Shown piece after piece: positions 1 to 7,290 of a stretch of DNA of 33,961 bases; position 1 is the stretch's first letter, and each line of letters begins with the position of its first letter. The notes below the pieces were generated by a model, which was not told where the DNA came from, ran no database searches, and worked only from the letters and a program-made list of their open reading frames with translations. Position numbers and translations under genes: made by a program. Source of the DNA: Streptomyces sp. HPF1205 (GTDB lineage Bacteria > Actinomycetota > Actinomycetes > Streptomycetales > Streptomycetaceae); assembly GCF_020400825.1 (NCBI RefSeq), contig NZ_JAINVH010000053.1:1-33961 (forward strand). Direction: 5' to 3'.

Positions 1-168
1 TGACCGACGACGTACGCAGCGGAGCCAGGCCTCCCCGCCACCCCTCCCGGACACGTGCGGCAAGGGCCACCGACCCGGCCGCCCACCACCCGAGGACAAC
101 GGCACCGCCGCATCCCCCCACCACGTCACGCGCCCCACACGGCCGTGACGAGAAAAGGAGCACAGCCG
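1..168. other. 5' flank of the CBM2-DUF1593 gene
   Basis: No gene is supported here. The reading frame of the downstream gene is open from about position 55, but that stretch encodes only Arg/Pro-rich low-complexity sequence and no signal peptide. AAAGGAG at 154-160 is the ribosome binding site of the gene starting at 169. I see no clear promoter; it may lie outside the window. Confidence 0.5.
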
Positions 169-2004
169 GTGAGGCAATCCCCGTTCCGGGCCCTCAGCCC
201 CCGAACACGCAGAACCACCGCCGCCGCCACAGCCGCACTCGCCGTCATATCCGGCGGAACCCTCGCCGTCGCCACCCAAGCCCACGCCGCGGCCGGCTGC
301 CAGGTCACCTACACCGTCACCAGCCAATGGTCCGGCGGCTTCGGCGCCACCATCGACATCAAAAACCTCGGCGACCCCCTGCCCAACTGGACCCTGAAGT
401 TCACCTTCCCCGCAAACCAGACCATCACCCAACTCTGGAACGGCAACGTCACCCAGTCCGGCACCAACGTCACCGTCACCAACACCGACTACAACGCCGG
501 CCTGGCCACCAACACCACCGTATCCCCCGGCTTCAACGCCACCTGGACCACCACCAACCCCGCACCCACCACCTTCACCCTCAACGGCACCACCTGCACC
601 ACCACCGGCACCACCACACCCCCCACCACCACACCCCCACCCACCACACCACCCACCACACCACCGACAACACCCCCCACCACACCACCTACCACACCAC
701 CGACAACACCCCCCACCACACCACCTCCGGGTGGGGCGGACAACAGGCCGCACATCATCCTGTCCACGGACATGCCGCCGGTGAACGGCATCCCCGGCGG
801 TGAATCCGGCCCGGCCGACCAGAAGTCGGACCTGGACGACGTGCAGACCATGGTGCGCTTCCTCAGCTACGCCGACGACTTCCACGTCGACGGGCTGATC
901 GCCTCCTCGGGCACCTTCGCCAACTACGCCAACAAGCAGAACATCCTGGACGTCATCAACGGCTACGCCCAGGTCTACCCCAACCTCAAACTCCACGACG
1001 CCAACTACCCCACCCCCGACGCGCTGCGCGCCGTCACCAAGCAGGGCCGCGACGGCACCTGGGGCCAGTCCGCGACCAACATCCTGGGCGCCGGCAAGGA
1101 CAGCGAGGCCTCCGACTACATCATCAGCGTCGTCGACAAGGCCACCACGCCGGTGTGGTTCGTCAGCGGCGGCGGCCCCCGCGAACTCGGCCAGGCCCTG
1201 TGGAAGGTCCAGAACACCCGCAGCGCCGCCGACCTGGCCACCTTCGTGTCCAAGATCCGCGTCTACCTCATCGACGACCAGGACGGCAGCGCCGCCTGGA
1301 TGCGCGACACCTTCCCCGGCCTGTTCGTCATCAGCAACGGCTGCTTCACCGGCATGGCCAACACCGGTCCGTACAACGGAACCTGGCTGAAGACCTACAT
1401 CACCACCGGCCACGGCGCCCTGGGAGCCGACTACCCCCTGTCCCACTGGACCTACAACGACCAGGGCGTCTACGAGGGCGACTCCCCCGACTTCCTGTAC
1501 CTCCTCAACGGCACCCAGGGCCTGGGCGACCCCGCCAACCCCGCCCTGGGCGGTTGGGGCGGACGCTTCCAGGGCTCCGGCAACCGCTGGACCTGCGCCT
1601 CCGAAGGCGCATCCTCCATCTCCCGCTGGGAAGCGGCCCGCAACTGGGACTTCGCCAACCGCATGAACTGGGCCGTCAAGCCCTACAACCAGGCCAACCA
1701 CAACCCCCTCGTCACCCTCAACGGTGACACCACCCGCAACGTCCTGACCATCAACGCCAAAGCCGGCTCCACCCTCGCACTCAGCGCCACCGGCACCACC
1801 GACCCGGACAACAACACCCTGTCCTACAAGTGGTACCAGTACCCCACCACCGCCGGCCTGACCATCAGCAACAGCACCAGCGCCAACGCCGGCCTGGTCG
1901 TACCGAACAGCCCCGGCACGCAGGTCGACATCGTCCTCGAAGTCACCGACAACGGCAGCCCCGCACTCACCAGCTACCGACGCCTCATCATCAACGTCCA
2001 GTAG
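169..2004 (+). CDS. Secreted CBM2 / DUF1593 (Sde182-like) carbohydrate-binding protein
   Basis: Predicted secreted protein of 611 aa. I chose GTG 169 because AAAGGAG lies 8 nt upstream and the protein then opens with a standard signal peptide: Arg-rich n-region, Ala/Val-rich core, cleavage near AQAHAAA-G. A family 2 carbohydrate-binding module follows (about residues 43-145, ending at the second Cys of the pair that usually forms its disulfide). Next comes a Thr/Pro linker of TTPP repeats (about 145-190), then a DUF1593 domain (nucleoside-hydrolase-like fold) opening with an ILSTD segment and an acidic DLDD patch, and a C-terminal Ig-like domain. Related proteins are annotated as cellulose-binding Sde182-type proteins. 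CBM2 suggests binding of cellulose or xylan outside the cell; the substrate of the DUF1593 domain is not known to me. It stands alone, followed by a strong terminator. Confidence 0.88.
   Translation: MRQSPFRALSPRTRRTTAAATAALAVISGGTLAVATQAHAAAGCQVTYTVTSQWSGGFGATIDIKNLGDPLPNWTLKFTFPANQTITQLWNGNVTQSGTNVTVTNTDYNAGLATNTTVSPGFNATWTTTNPAPTTFTLNGTTCTTTGTTTPPTTTPPPTTPPTTPPTTPPTTPPTTPPTTPPTTPPPGGADNRPHIILSTDMPPVNGIPGGESGPADQKSDLDDVQTMVRFLSYADDFHVDGLIASSGTFANYANKQNILDVINGYAQVYPNLKLHDANYPTPDALRAVTKQGRDGTWGQSATNILGAGKDSEASDYIISVVDKATTPVWFVSGGGPRELGQALWKVQNTRSAADLATFVSKIRVYLIDDQDGSAAWMRDTFPGLFVISNGCFTGMANTGPYNGTWLKTYITTGHGALGADYPLSHWTYNDQGVYEGDSPDFLYLLNGTQGLGDPANPALGGWGGRFQGSGNRWTCASEGASSISRWEAARNWDFANRMNWAVKPYNQANHNPLVTLNGDTTRNVLTINAKAGSTLALSATGTTDPDNNTLSYKWYQYPTTAGLTISNSTSANAGLVVPNSPGTQVDIVLEVTDNGSPALTSYRRLIINVQ
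600..727 (+). repeat. Low-complexity CCACCACAC repeat encoding the Thr/Pro linker
   Basis: Tandem imperfect units of ACCACACC/ACAACACC encode alternating Thr-Thr-Pro-Pro between the CBM2 and catalytic-like domains. Such interdomain linkers are normal in secreted actinobacterial polysaccharide-active proteins. The repeat can vary in length by slippage and is a risk point for assembly error. Confidence 0.85.
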
Positions 2005-2032
2005 CACAAGCAGCACCCCTGCACCGCGGACA

Positions 2033-2082
2033 GGCCCGAAGTGCCGGGGCACGCCGACTGGCGCGCCCCGGCACTTCGGGCC
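2033..2082 (+). terminator. Strong hairpin terminator after the CBM2-DUF1593 gene
   Basis: A perfect 18-bp inverted repeat (2033-2050 with 2065-2082) encloses a second 4-bp stem, CGCC/GGCG, with loop GACT. It starts 29 nt after the stop codon at 2004. There is no U-tract, which is usual for Streptomyces terminators. Confidence 0.85.
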
Positions 2083-2105
2083 CGGCCCGGGTGGGAGGTG
2101 TGAGG

Positions 2106-2159
2106 TCCGGCCGGACGGCAACTCCCGCGCGTCAACCGGGCGCGCGCCGTCCGGCCGGA
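2106..2159. terminator. Second inverted repeat in the 2005-2635 gap
   Basis: Perfect 14-bp arms (2106-2119 and 2146-2159, TCCGGCCGGACGGC) separated by 26 nt that can form further GC pairs. It could back up the upstream terminator or end transcription of lost minus-strand DNA. The function is inferred from structure only. Confidence 0.45.
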
Positions 2160-2460
2160 CCTGTTCGGCGTCCAGCGCGGTGGTGCGGCCGAGCGGCTCG
2201 GCGGTGAAGTCCGGGCGCACGTCGGCGGAGCGGCCGTCGAGCCAGGTGCCGTCGGGGCGGCGTCCGATGATCCGGCCCCGGTCGGTCTGCCCGCCGGTGG
2301 TCGTTCCAGCGTTCGATGGCCAGCCGGATCCTCCGCACCCTTCCTGCCTGTTTTACCCGACGAGCCGGACGGTTCACACGGGCTGCTTTTCATTTGTTGG
2401 AGACAGCAGGTATTGAGGCGTCGACTACGACCTCGTGGTGGCCCTGCGCCTTCTGGGGAA

Positions 2461-2518
2461 GCTGGGACCTAGGTCCTATTTTGACCGGGGCGGACCCGTG
2501 CCAGGCTGAGGCAGCGCG
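2461..2518 (+). promoter_or_regulatory. Regulon promoter C (upstream of the SsuD-like monooxygenase)
   Basis: Contains the perfect 12-bp palindrome GGACCTAGGTCC at 2465-2476, followed by TATT. From the second CCTA (2475-2478) there are 23 nt to CAGGCT (2502-2507), a plausible -10. The stretch matches promoter D (9682-9739) at about 48 of 58 positions, and shares the TWGGWCCTATT core with minus-strand promoters A and B. Transcription would start near 2514, leaving a leader of about 120 nt before the TTG start at 2636. Confidence 0.65.
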
Positions 2519-2635
2519 AACAACACGTCACGGAACGACCCGGGGATCCGCCAGGACCGAGTCCGATCACTGGCCGACTGATTCTCGCGTACCGCGGCCC
2601 GGGCAACACATTTTGAGCGATCGGAAGGTGAGGTC

Positions 2636-3736
2636 TTGGTAGTCAGCGGCTTGTCAAGCCAACCGCAGTCGGACTCGAACGAGCTGAGGGTGCACTGGAA
2701 CTCGCCGCTCAGCGGGCAGCGGAAGGCGTCGGGGAAATACCAGGTCGGCCGGCTTGACTTTGACGAGATCGTCGACTTCGCGCAGGAAGCGGACAGCCTG
2801 GGCGTGGACTCGCTCCTCATGGGAATCGGCTTCCACATGCCGGATCCGCTCCCGATGCTCGGCGCCCTGGTCCGCGAGACCCGACGCGTCAAATTCCTCC
2901 TCGCCTACCGGCCCGGACTGCTTTCTCCGACGCTCTTCGCGCAGGTGATCAACACGGTGTCGTGGATGTCGGACGGGCGGATATCGGTCAACCTGGTCGC
3001 CGGTAGCTCCCCGGCCGAGCAGGCGTATTACGGGGACTTCCTCGCCCATGACGAGCGCTACGCACGCTCCAACGAGTTCCTGGAGATTCTCCATCGCTTG
3101 TGGCGCAATGAGACCCCGCTGTCCTTCGAGGGCGAACACTATCGTATCAAGGACGCGCAGATCGGCCTGGGCTACAAGGGCGGAGGCCGTCCTGAGATAT
3201 ACATCAGCGGGGCCTCGGAGGTTGCACAGCAGACCGCCGTGGATTACGGCGACTGCTGGCTGCGCTATGGCGACACCCCCGAGGGAATGGCCGCTGCGGC
3301 GAAGCCCGTCCTGACGCAGGGCGGCCGTGTGGGAACTCGTATGCATGTGCTGGCGAGGGAAACGCGTGAGGAAGCACTGGCGGACCTCGCCGATATGATG
3401 GGTGATCCCGACGAAGAACACCGGAAACGGATCGCGGACGCTGTGGCCGCCTCCGATTCCGTGGCGGTGAAGACTTCCTTCCAGCTGGCCGCGGCTGCGG
3501 AATCCGACTGGATTTCACCCATGCTGTTCTCAGGTGCCGTGGCGTATCGCGGTGGGCCGGCCCTCTGCGTGGTCGGCAGCTATGAGGAAGTTGCCGCGTA
3601 CCTCTACGAGTACAAGGCGGCCGGTGTCAGCGAGTTCATCTTCTCCGGCTGGCCGACGCGGGAGGAGATGCGGATCTTCTACACCCGCGTGCTGCCGCTG
3701 TTGCGCGAGCACGAACGCGCCGGGCAGAAGGTCTGA
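2636..3736 (+). CDS. SsuD-like LLM flavin-dependent monooxygenase
   Basis: A 366-aa luciferase-like monooxygenase of the alkanesulfonate-monooxygenase (SsuD) type, which uses reduced FMN supplied by a partner reductase. Supporting segments are LRVHWNSPLSGQ near the N-terminus, LLMGIGFHMPDPLPMLGAL, LLAYRPGLLSPTLFAQ, ISVNLVAGSSPAEQ with DHDERY-like HDERYARSNEFLEI, and the C-terminal EFIFSGWP. The start is uncertain: TTG 2636 has GGAAGG 8 nt upstream, and no in-frame ATG lies near the first conserved residues. It stands alone behind promoter C and ends before a strong terminator. The flavin reductase at 8799-9302, under a matching promoter, is its likely partner. In a biosynthetic locus it more probably oxidises a pathway intermediate than scavenges sulfonate; that is inference. 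Confidence 0.85.
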   Translation: MVVSGLSSQPQSDSNELRVHWNSPLSGQRKASGKYQVGRLDFDEIVDFAQEADSLGVDSLLMGIGFHMPDPLPMLGALVRETRRVKFLLAYRPGLLSPTLFAQVINTVSWMSDGRISVNLVAGSSPAEQAYYGDFLAHDERYARSNEFLEILHRLWRNETPLSFEGEHYRIKDAQIGLGYKGGGRPEIYISGASEVAQQTAVDYGDCWLRYGDTPEGMAAAAKPVLTQGGRVGTRMHVLARETREEALADLADMMGDPDEEHRKRIADAVAASDSVAVKTSFQLAAAAESDWISPMLFSGAVAYRGGPALCVVGSYEEVAAYLYEYKAAGVSEFIFSGWPTREEMRIFYTRVLPLLREHERAGQKV

Positions 3737-3904
3737 GGGTCGGCGTCCCCCTTCTGCGGCTCAGCGTGCGGGGCCACCGTACTCGTCGGCACCAACTCAA
3801 CAGGTGAGAACGCAGGTCCATGCTGCGGCGGTCCGAGCGGCGCGGTCTTCCATTTCGATCAAGGCTGCCGGGGCTGGACTCGATGTCTTTGGTCGCGGTG
3901 GTTC

Positions 3905-3942
3905 CGAGGACCTCGGCCGGAGAACTCCGGCCGAGGTCCTCG
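3905..3942 (+). terminator. Hairpin terminator downstream of the monooxygenase
   Basis: Perfect 17-bp stem (3905-3921 with 3926-3942) with tetraloop GAAC. It lies 169 nt after the monooxygenase stop and separates that unit from the regulator further on. Confidence 0.8.
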
Positions 3943-4235
3943 ACGCGCGTCTCCGCTCTCCGGCAGGCAGTGCTGCGAGACTCCGTGAACTCGTGCGGCA
4001 CGCCTCGCGAGAATTCGCCGAACTACGGGTGAGACGGACGTCCCCCCGGCCTCCGGGCGCCTTCGGAACCTTTGCCGATAACGCCGCCCGCTCGCGTGAG
4101 CCTTAAGCCCAGTGCAGCGGGAGACGCCTCGCGGCGCCCGCCACTACCCCGGCTCGGTACCGTGCCGGCGCACCGTCTTTCGGTGGCTCACCCGCCGCAC
4201 CCGAACGCGTGTCCACTTTTGGATTTTAGTATACG

Positions 4236-4264
4236 CATGCTGGCTGACTGATCGTACCAGCATG
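4236..4264. promoter_or_regulatory. Candidate operator dyad CATGCTGG-N13-CCAGCATG
   Basis: Perfect 8-bp inverted repeat (4236-4243 and 4257-4264) with a 13-nt spacer, in the AT-rich island upstream of the regulator gene. Sequence TAGTAT just before it (4227-4232) could be a -10 box. The spacing between dyad centres is about two helical turns, as for a dimeric regulator. The cognate protein is unknown. Confidence 0.4.
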
Positions 4265-4571
4265 TAGCTTCTGAAGCGCACTTGACCAGTTTCAGTTCGC
4301 GCCCACAGCGAGCATGAAGGGGGGACGCCTTCGCGCTGCGCGATGACGCTGCCTTCGGCCGGCATCCCCGGCCTGATCCCCTGGCATCTTTGCGCGGTCC
4401 TGTGCTCCCGGCCTGCACGGCCGGGGCGGGAGCAACATTGGGCCGTCTGCCGTGATCGCCGCCCGTCAGGTGACCTGCCGGCGCTCATTGCTCGGCGCCG
4501 GGGGCCGTCGCGTGAACGAACCCCGGACGTTTTTCTCATGCTCTCCGACAAAAGGACAGAGGAGACAAGAC

Positions 4572-5042
4572 GTGGAAGAAGCACTGGTCGCAGGACTCAC
4601 CTGCCGGGAGTCGGATGTGCTCCGCCTGCTGGCCCGGGGGTTAAGCAACCGCGTCATCGCCCGGAGACTCGATATATCCGAGAAGACCGTGAAGAACCAC
4701 CTCAGCAGCATATATTTGAAAATCGGAGCGACCGACCGCACTCAGGCCGCGCTCTACGCCGGACACGTCGGGCTGACCGACCCCGGGGAAGCGGCTCCGT
4801 CCATTTCGGTTTCTGTTCTCGTCTCGGAGCGGGACGCGTCGCCCGTCGCCGCCCTCACCGCACGCGAGCGGGGTGTTCTCCTGCTGCTGGCCCGGGGGTT
4901 AAGCAACCGGGTCATCGCCCGGAGACTCGACATATCCGAGAAGACCGTGAAGAACCACCTCAGCAGCATATATTTGAAGATCGGCGCCACTCACCGCACT
5001 CAGGCCGCGCTCTACGCCCAATACGTCGGCCTCACTTCCTGA
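4572..5042 (+). CDS. Orphan regulator with two tandem LuxR-type HTH domains
   Basis: Small DNA-binding protein (156 aa) made of two LuxR/GerE helix-turn-helix domains and nothing else. No receiver, PAS or ligand domain is visible. Domain 1 spans about residues 9-66 and domain 2 about 95-152, with a short Pro/Ser/Val-rich linker. Both contain LSNRVIARRLDISEKTVKNH, including the recognition helix. The GTG 4572 start is chosen for AGAGGAG 7 nt upstream and because conserved sequence begins a few residues later; an upstream in-frame start at 4452 would add 40 unconserved residues. Each domain contains a TTA leucine codon (4641-4643 and 4899-4901), so translation probably depends on bldA tRNA. It sits centrally in the locus whose four promoters share one motif, which makes it the best candidate activator (inference). 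Single-HTH proteins of this kind usually dimerise, so this one may act as a covalent dimer. Confidence 0.85.
   Translation: MEEALVAGLTCRESDVLRLLARGLSNRVIARRLDISEKTVKNHLSSIYLKIGATDRTQAALYAGHVGLTDPGEAAPSISVSVLVSERDASPVAALTARERGVLLLLARGLSNRVIARRLDISEKTVKNHLSSIYLKIGATHRTQAALYAQYVGLTS
4626..4760 (+). repeat. Intragenic duplication, copy 1
   Basis: 135 bp that match copy 2 (4884-5018) at 128 positions, offset 258 bp. The near-identity at DNA level, including the rare TTA codon, points to a recent tandem duplication inside the regulator gene. Confidence 0.9.
4884..5018 (+). repeat. Intragenic duplication, copy 2
   Basis: Second copy of the HTH-coding segment; seven mismatches against 4626-4760, several clustered just after the recognition helix (codons for ATDR versus ATHR). 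Confidence 0.9.
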
Positions 5043-5140
5043 GCGGCCCGCGGCCGGACCTCATCGTCCAAATCTTCCAGGACCGCGGCCCGGGCCTCGA
5101 CGCAGGCGCCGCGCGACTGCGGCATACTGCCGCTCAACAG

Positions 5141-5947
5141 TCAGCCCTCCTCCACGAGGAACGTCCGTACCAGGTTGCCCGCCTCGTCCCGGCACTCCTC
5201 GAAGTAGGCGTGCCGGGCGCCCGGGAAGAGGTGTGTTCGGGCACCGGGGATTCGGGAGGCCAGTAGCCGGAGGTTCTCCGGCGGAGTGAGCCGGTCCTGG
5301 TCGCCGTGGAGGATCAGAGTGGGTGCCGCAATGCGCGGCAGTTCGTTCCAGGCGTTGTGCTCGTTGCTGGCGATGAGGTGGCCGCGGCGCGCGTGGGCGG
5401 GCATCCCCTGGTCGCCGAGGGTGCGGTAAGGGCCCGGGTGCGCGGCCCGCCAGGCGGGCGAGTACATCAGGTCGGCCAGTACCCGGCGTACGGCATCCGC
5501 GTCCGGCTGTGCGAGGGACCGCCGTACCGACGCGTCGCGTTCCACGGCGTGCGGACCGCCCGGGGAGGTGCAGCCCAGGACCAGCCGGCGGACTCGCTCC
5601 GGGTGGCGGATCGCGAGCCACTGAGCGACCCTGCCGCCCATTGAGGTGCCGTACACGTCGGCGCGCGCGATACCGGCCGTGTCCAGGACCGCGACGACGT
5701 CGTCCGCGAACTGCCGGACGGAGTACGGCCCCTCGGGCTTGTCACTGTCGCCCGTGCCGCGCAGGTCCAAGGTGATGGTGGAGCGCACGGAGTGGAAGTC
5801 CTCGCGCACGCCGTCCCACCAGTGGTGGTCGTTCGCCTGCCCGGCGAGCAGCACCAGCGGCGGCCCCTCCCCATGGTGCTGGTATGCCAGGACGGTGCCG
5901 TCCTGGGCGCGGGCGAAGGCCGGAGCCGGCCGGCCGTGTTCGGTCAT
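5141..5947 (-). CDS. Alpha/beta-hydrolase
   Basis: Alpha/beta-hydrolase fold enzyme of 268 aa. The nucleophile elbow is GTSMGG with Ser102, the acid is probably Asp218 in HGDQDRL, and the base is His246 in GARHAYFEE. The oxyanion region LVLLAGQANDHHWWD follows the first strands. The start ATG 5947 has AAGGA a few nt upstream. It is the last gene of a three-gene minus-strand operon after the enolpyruvyl-transferase homologue and aminotransferase, 125 nt downstream of the latter, and converges on the regulator gene. It could hydrolyse an ester or amide, or release a pathway intermediate; the sequence does not show the substrate. Confidence 0.85.
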   Translation of the reverse strand: MTEHGRPAPAFARAQDGTVLAYQHHGEGPPLVLLAGQANDHHWWDGVREDFHSVRSTITLDLRGTGDSDKPEGPYSVRQFADDVVAVLDTAGIARADVYGTSMGGRVAQWLAIRHPERVRRLVLGCTSPGGPHAVERDASVRRSLAQPDADAVRRVLADLMYSPAWRAAHPGPYRTLGDQGMPAHARRGHLIASNEHNAWNELPRIAAPTLILHGDQDRLTPPENLRLLASRIPGARTHLFPGARHAYFEECRDEAGNLVRTFLVEEG

Positions 5948-6072
5948 CGACGTCCTTCGAACGGGCACGCGGGGCGCACGGGCGGCCCGCGTGCCATGAG
6001 TCCTCCCCACGGTAACCCGGACAGGAACCCGGCATGAGTGCTCCCTGGAAACGCGGGATCCGTGGCGGGCCC

Positions 6073-7140
6073 TCACGCCCGCCAGTCGCCCGCGATCTTC
6101 AGCAGATTGTCGTTCTGCTCCGGGGTACCGATGGTGATCCGCACCCCCTCGTCGCCGAAGGGGCGCACCATGACTCCCGCCGCCTCGCACGCGCCGGCGA
6201 ACGCCGAGGTGTGCGTACCGAGGCGCAGCCAGACGAAGTTGGCCTGGCTGGCGGGAACGCTCCAGCCCGCGGCCCGCAGAGCACGGGTGACCCGGGCTCG
6301 CTCGGCCACCAGGGTCCGTACCCGCTCCAGCAGTTCCGGTCTCGCTCGCAACGAGGCCTGCGCGGCGGCCTGGGCGAGTCCGCTGACGCCGAACGGCACG
6401 GTGCAGGCCCGCAGCGCGGCCGTGACCGGCGGATGCGCGACCGCATAGCCGACGCGCAGCCGGGCCAGCCCGTACGCCTTGGAGAAAGTGCGCAGAACGG
6501 CGACGTTGGGACGGTCCCGGTAGAGCTCGATGCCGTCGGGTACGTCGGTGTCGTCGACGAACTCGCGGTACGCCTCGTCGAGCACCACCAGCACATGGCC
6601 CGGCAGCCGGTCGAGGAAGCGCTCGAGCTCCCCACGGCGCACGGCAGTGCCTGTCGGGTTGTTGGGGTTGCACACGATGATCAGGCGAGTGCGGTCCGTC
6701 ACCGCCTCGGCCATGGCCTCCAGATCATGCCGCTCGTCACGCAGCGGAACCTGCACCGGGGTCGCCCCGGCGGCCCAGACGAGCATCGGGTACGCCTCGA
6801 ATGAGCGCCAGGCGAACAGCACTTCGTCGCCCTCGCCGGCCGCGGCGCACACCAGGTCCTTGGTGACCCCGAGGGATCCGGTGCCGGGCGCGAGGTGCTC
6901 GGGGGGCACTGCGAGGGCCGCGGACAGCTCCGTGACCAGTTCACTGCTCCTCGAATCGGGATAGCGGTTGACGCGTCCCAGTTCCTCGCGCATCGCGGCG
7001 ACGACCGACGGCAGCGGGGGGTAGGGGTTCTCGTTCGACGACAGCTTGGCCACCCGGTCGCTGGGCGCGGTCCGGCCCGGGACATAGCGAGGCAGCCCTG
7101 AGACGTCGGCACGCAGCCGGGGGGCAGGTGGAGAGGGCAT
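6073..7140 (-). CDS. HisC-like PLP aminotransferase
   Basis: Fold-type I aminotransferase of 355 aa, close to histidinol-phosphate/aromatic aminotransferases. Visible features are the KLSSNENPYPP N-terminal signature, NPNNPTGT (about residues 158-165), DEAY (188-191) and the PLP lysine Lys221 in TFSKAYGLARLRVGY. ATG 7140 is chosen for the AGGAAG upstream and because the conserved N-terminus follows directly. In streptomycetes this family includes a housekeeping phenylalanine/histidinol-phosphate enzyme. Placement between an enolpyruvyl-transferase homologue and a hydrolase, in an operon with a regulon promoter, suggests a dedicated role in making an amino acid from a 2-oxo acid (inference). 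The nikkomycin pathway likewise pairs an enolpyruvyl transferase (NikO) with a HisC-like aminotransferase (NikK). Confidence 0.88.
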   Translation of the reverse strand: MPSPPAPRLRADVSGLPRYVPGRTAPSDRVAKLSSNENPYPPLPSVVAAMREELGRVNRYPDSRSSELVTELSAALAVPPEHLAPGTGSLGVTKDLVCAAAGEGDEVLFAWRSFEAYPMLVWAAGATPVQVPLRDERHDLEAMAEAVTDRTRLIIVCNPNNPTGTAVRRGELERFLDRLPGHVLVVLDEAYREFVDDTDVPDGIELYRDRPNVAVLRTFSKAYGLARLRVGYAVAHPPVTAALRACTVPFGVSGLAQAAAQASLRARPELLERVRTLVAERARVTRALRAAGWSVPASQANFVWLRLGTHTSAFAGACEAAGVMVRPFGDEGVRITIGTPEQNDNLLKIAGDWRA

Positions 7141-7290
7141 CGGGAGAACTTCCTGAACGGGGAAACGGACAGTCGTGCGGGGGTGTCGTTCATCCGGGGC
7201 CCCGGGACTCCGGGAGCCATGCCCCACCTGTCGCGCCCGGCGGCGCGCGCCCTGCGGCACAGCGGACCGCCGGGGCTGCCGTGGGCGGGG

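Larger units (their letters stand above)
2005..2635. other. Intergenic region between the CBM2 gene and the monooxygenase
   Basis: No intact gene. It contains the terminator at 2033-2082, a second perfect 14-bp inverted repeat (2106-2119 with 2146-2159), and promoter C of the local regulon near 2461-2507. On the minus strand around 2160-2280 one frame reads like real protein (GRIIGRRPDGTWLDGRSADV) but has no start or proper end, so it may be a decayed gene fragment. Confidence 0.5.
3737..4571. other. Non-coding region between the monooxygenase and the regulator
   Basis: No convincing gene on either strand; the open frames lack ribosome binding sites, and the plus-strand ones run through the terminator. 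It holds the hairpin at 3905-3942, a relatively AT-rich island near 4215-4270 with the 8-bp dyad at 4236-4264, and a GC-rich hairpin near 4401-4437 (outer arms TGCTCCCG/CGGGAGCA). These may form the regulator's control region, which would give it a long leader. Confidence 0.5.

Noticed and set aside
600..727. CRISPR-like repeat array
   Set aside because: The repeats are in-frame codons of a Thr/Pro linker with no spacers.
3534..4106. Plus-strand frames around the monooxygenase end
   Set aside because: Arg/Ser-rich shadows, running through the perfect terminator at 3905-3942.
4144..4584. Open frame on the minus strand upstream of the regulator
   Set aside because: No binding site and no protein-like motifs; it overlaps the regulator's leader and inverted repeats.
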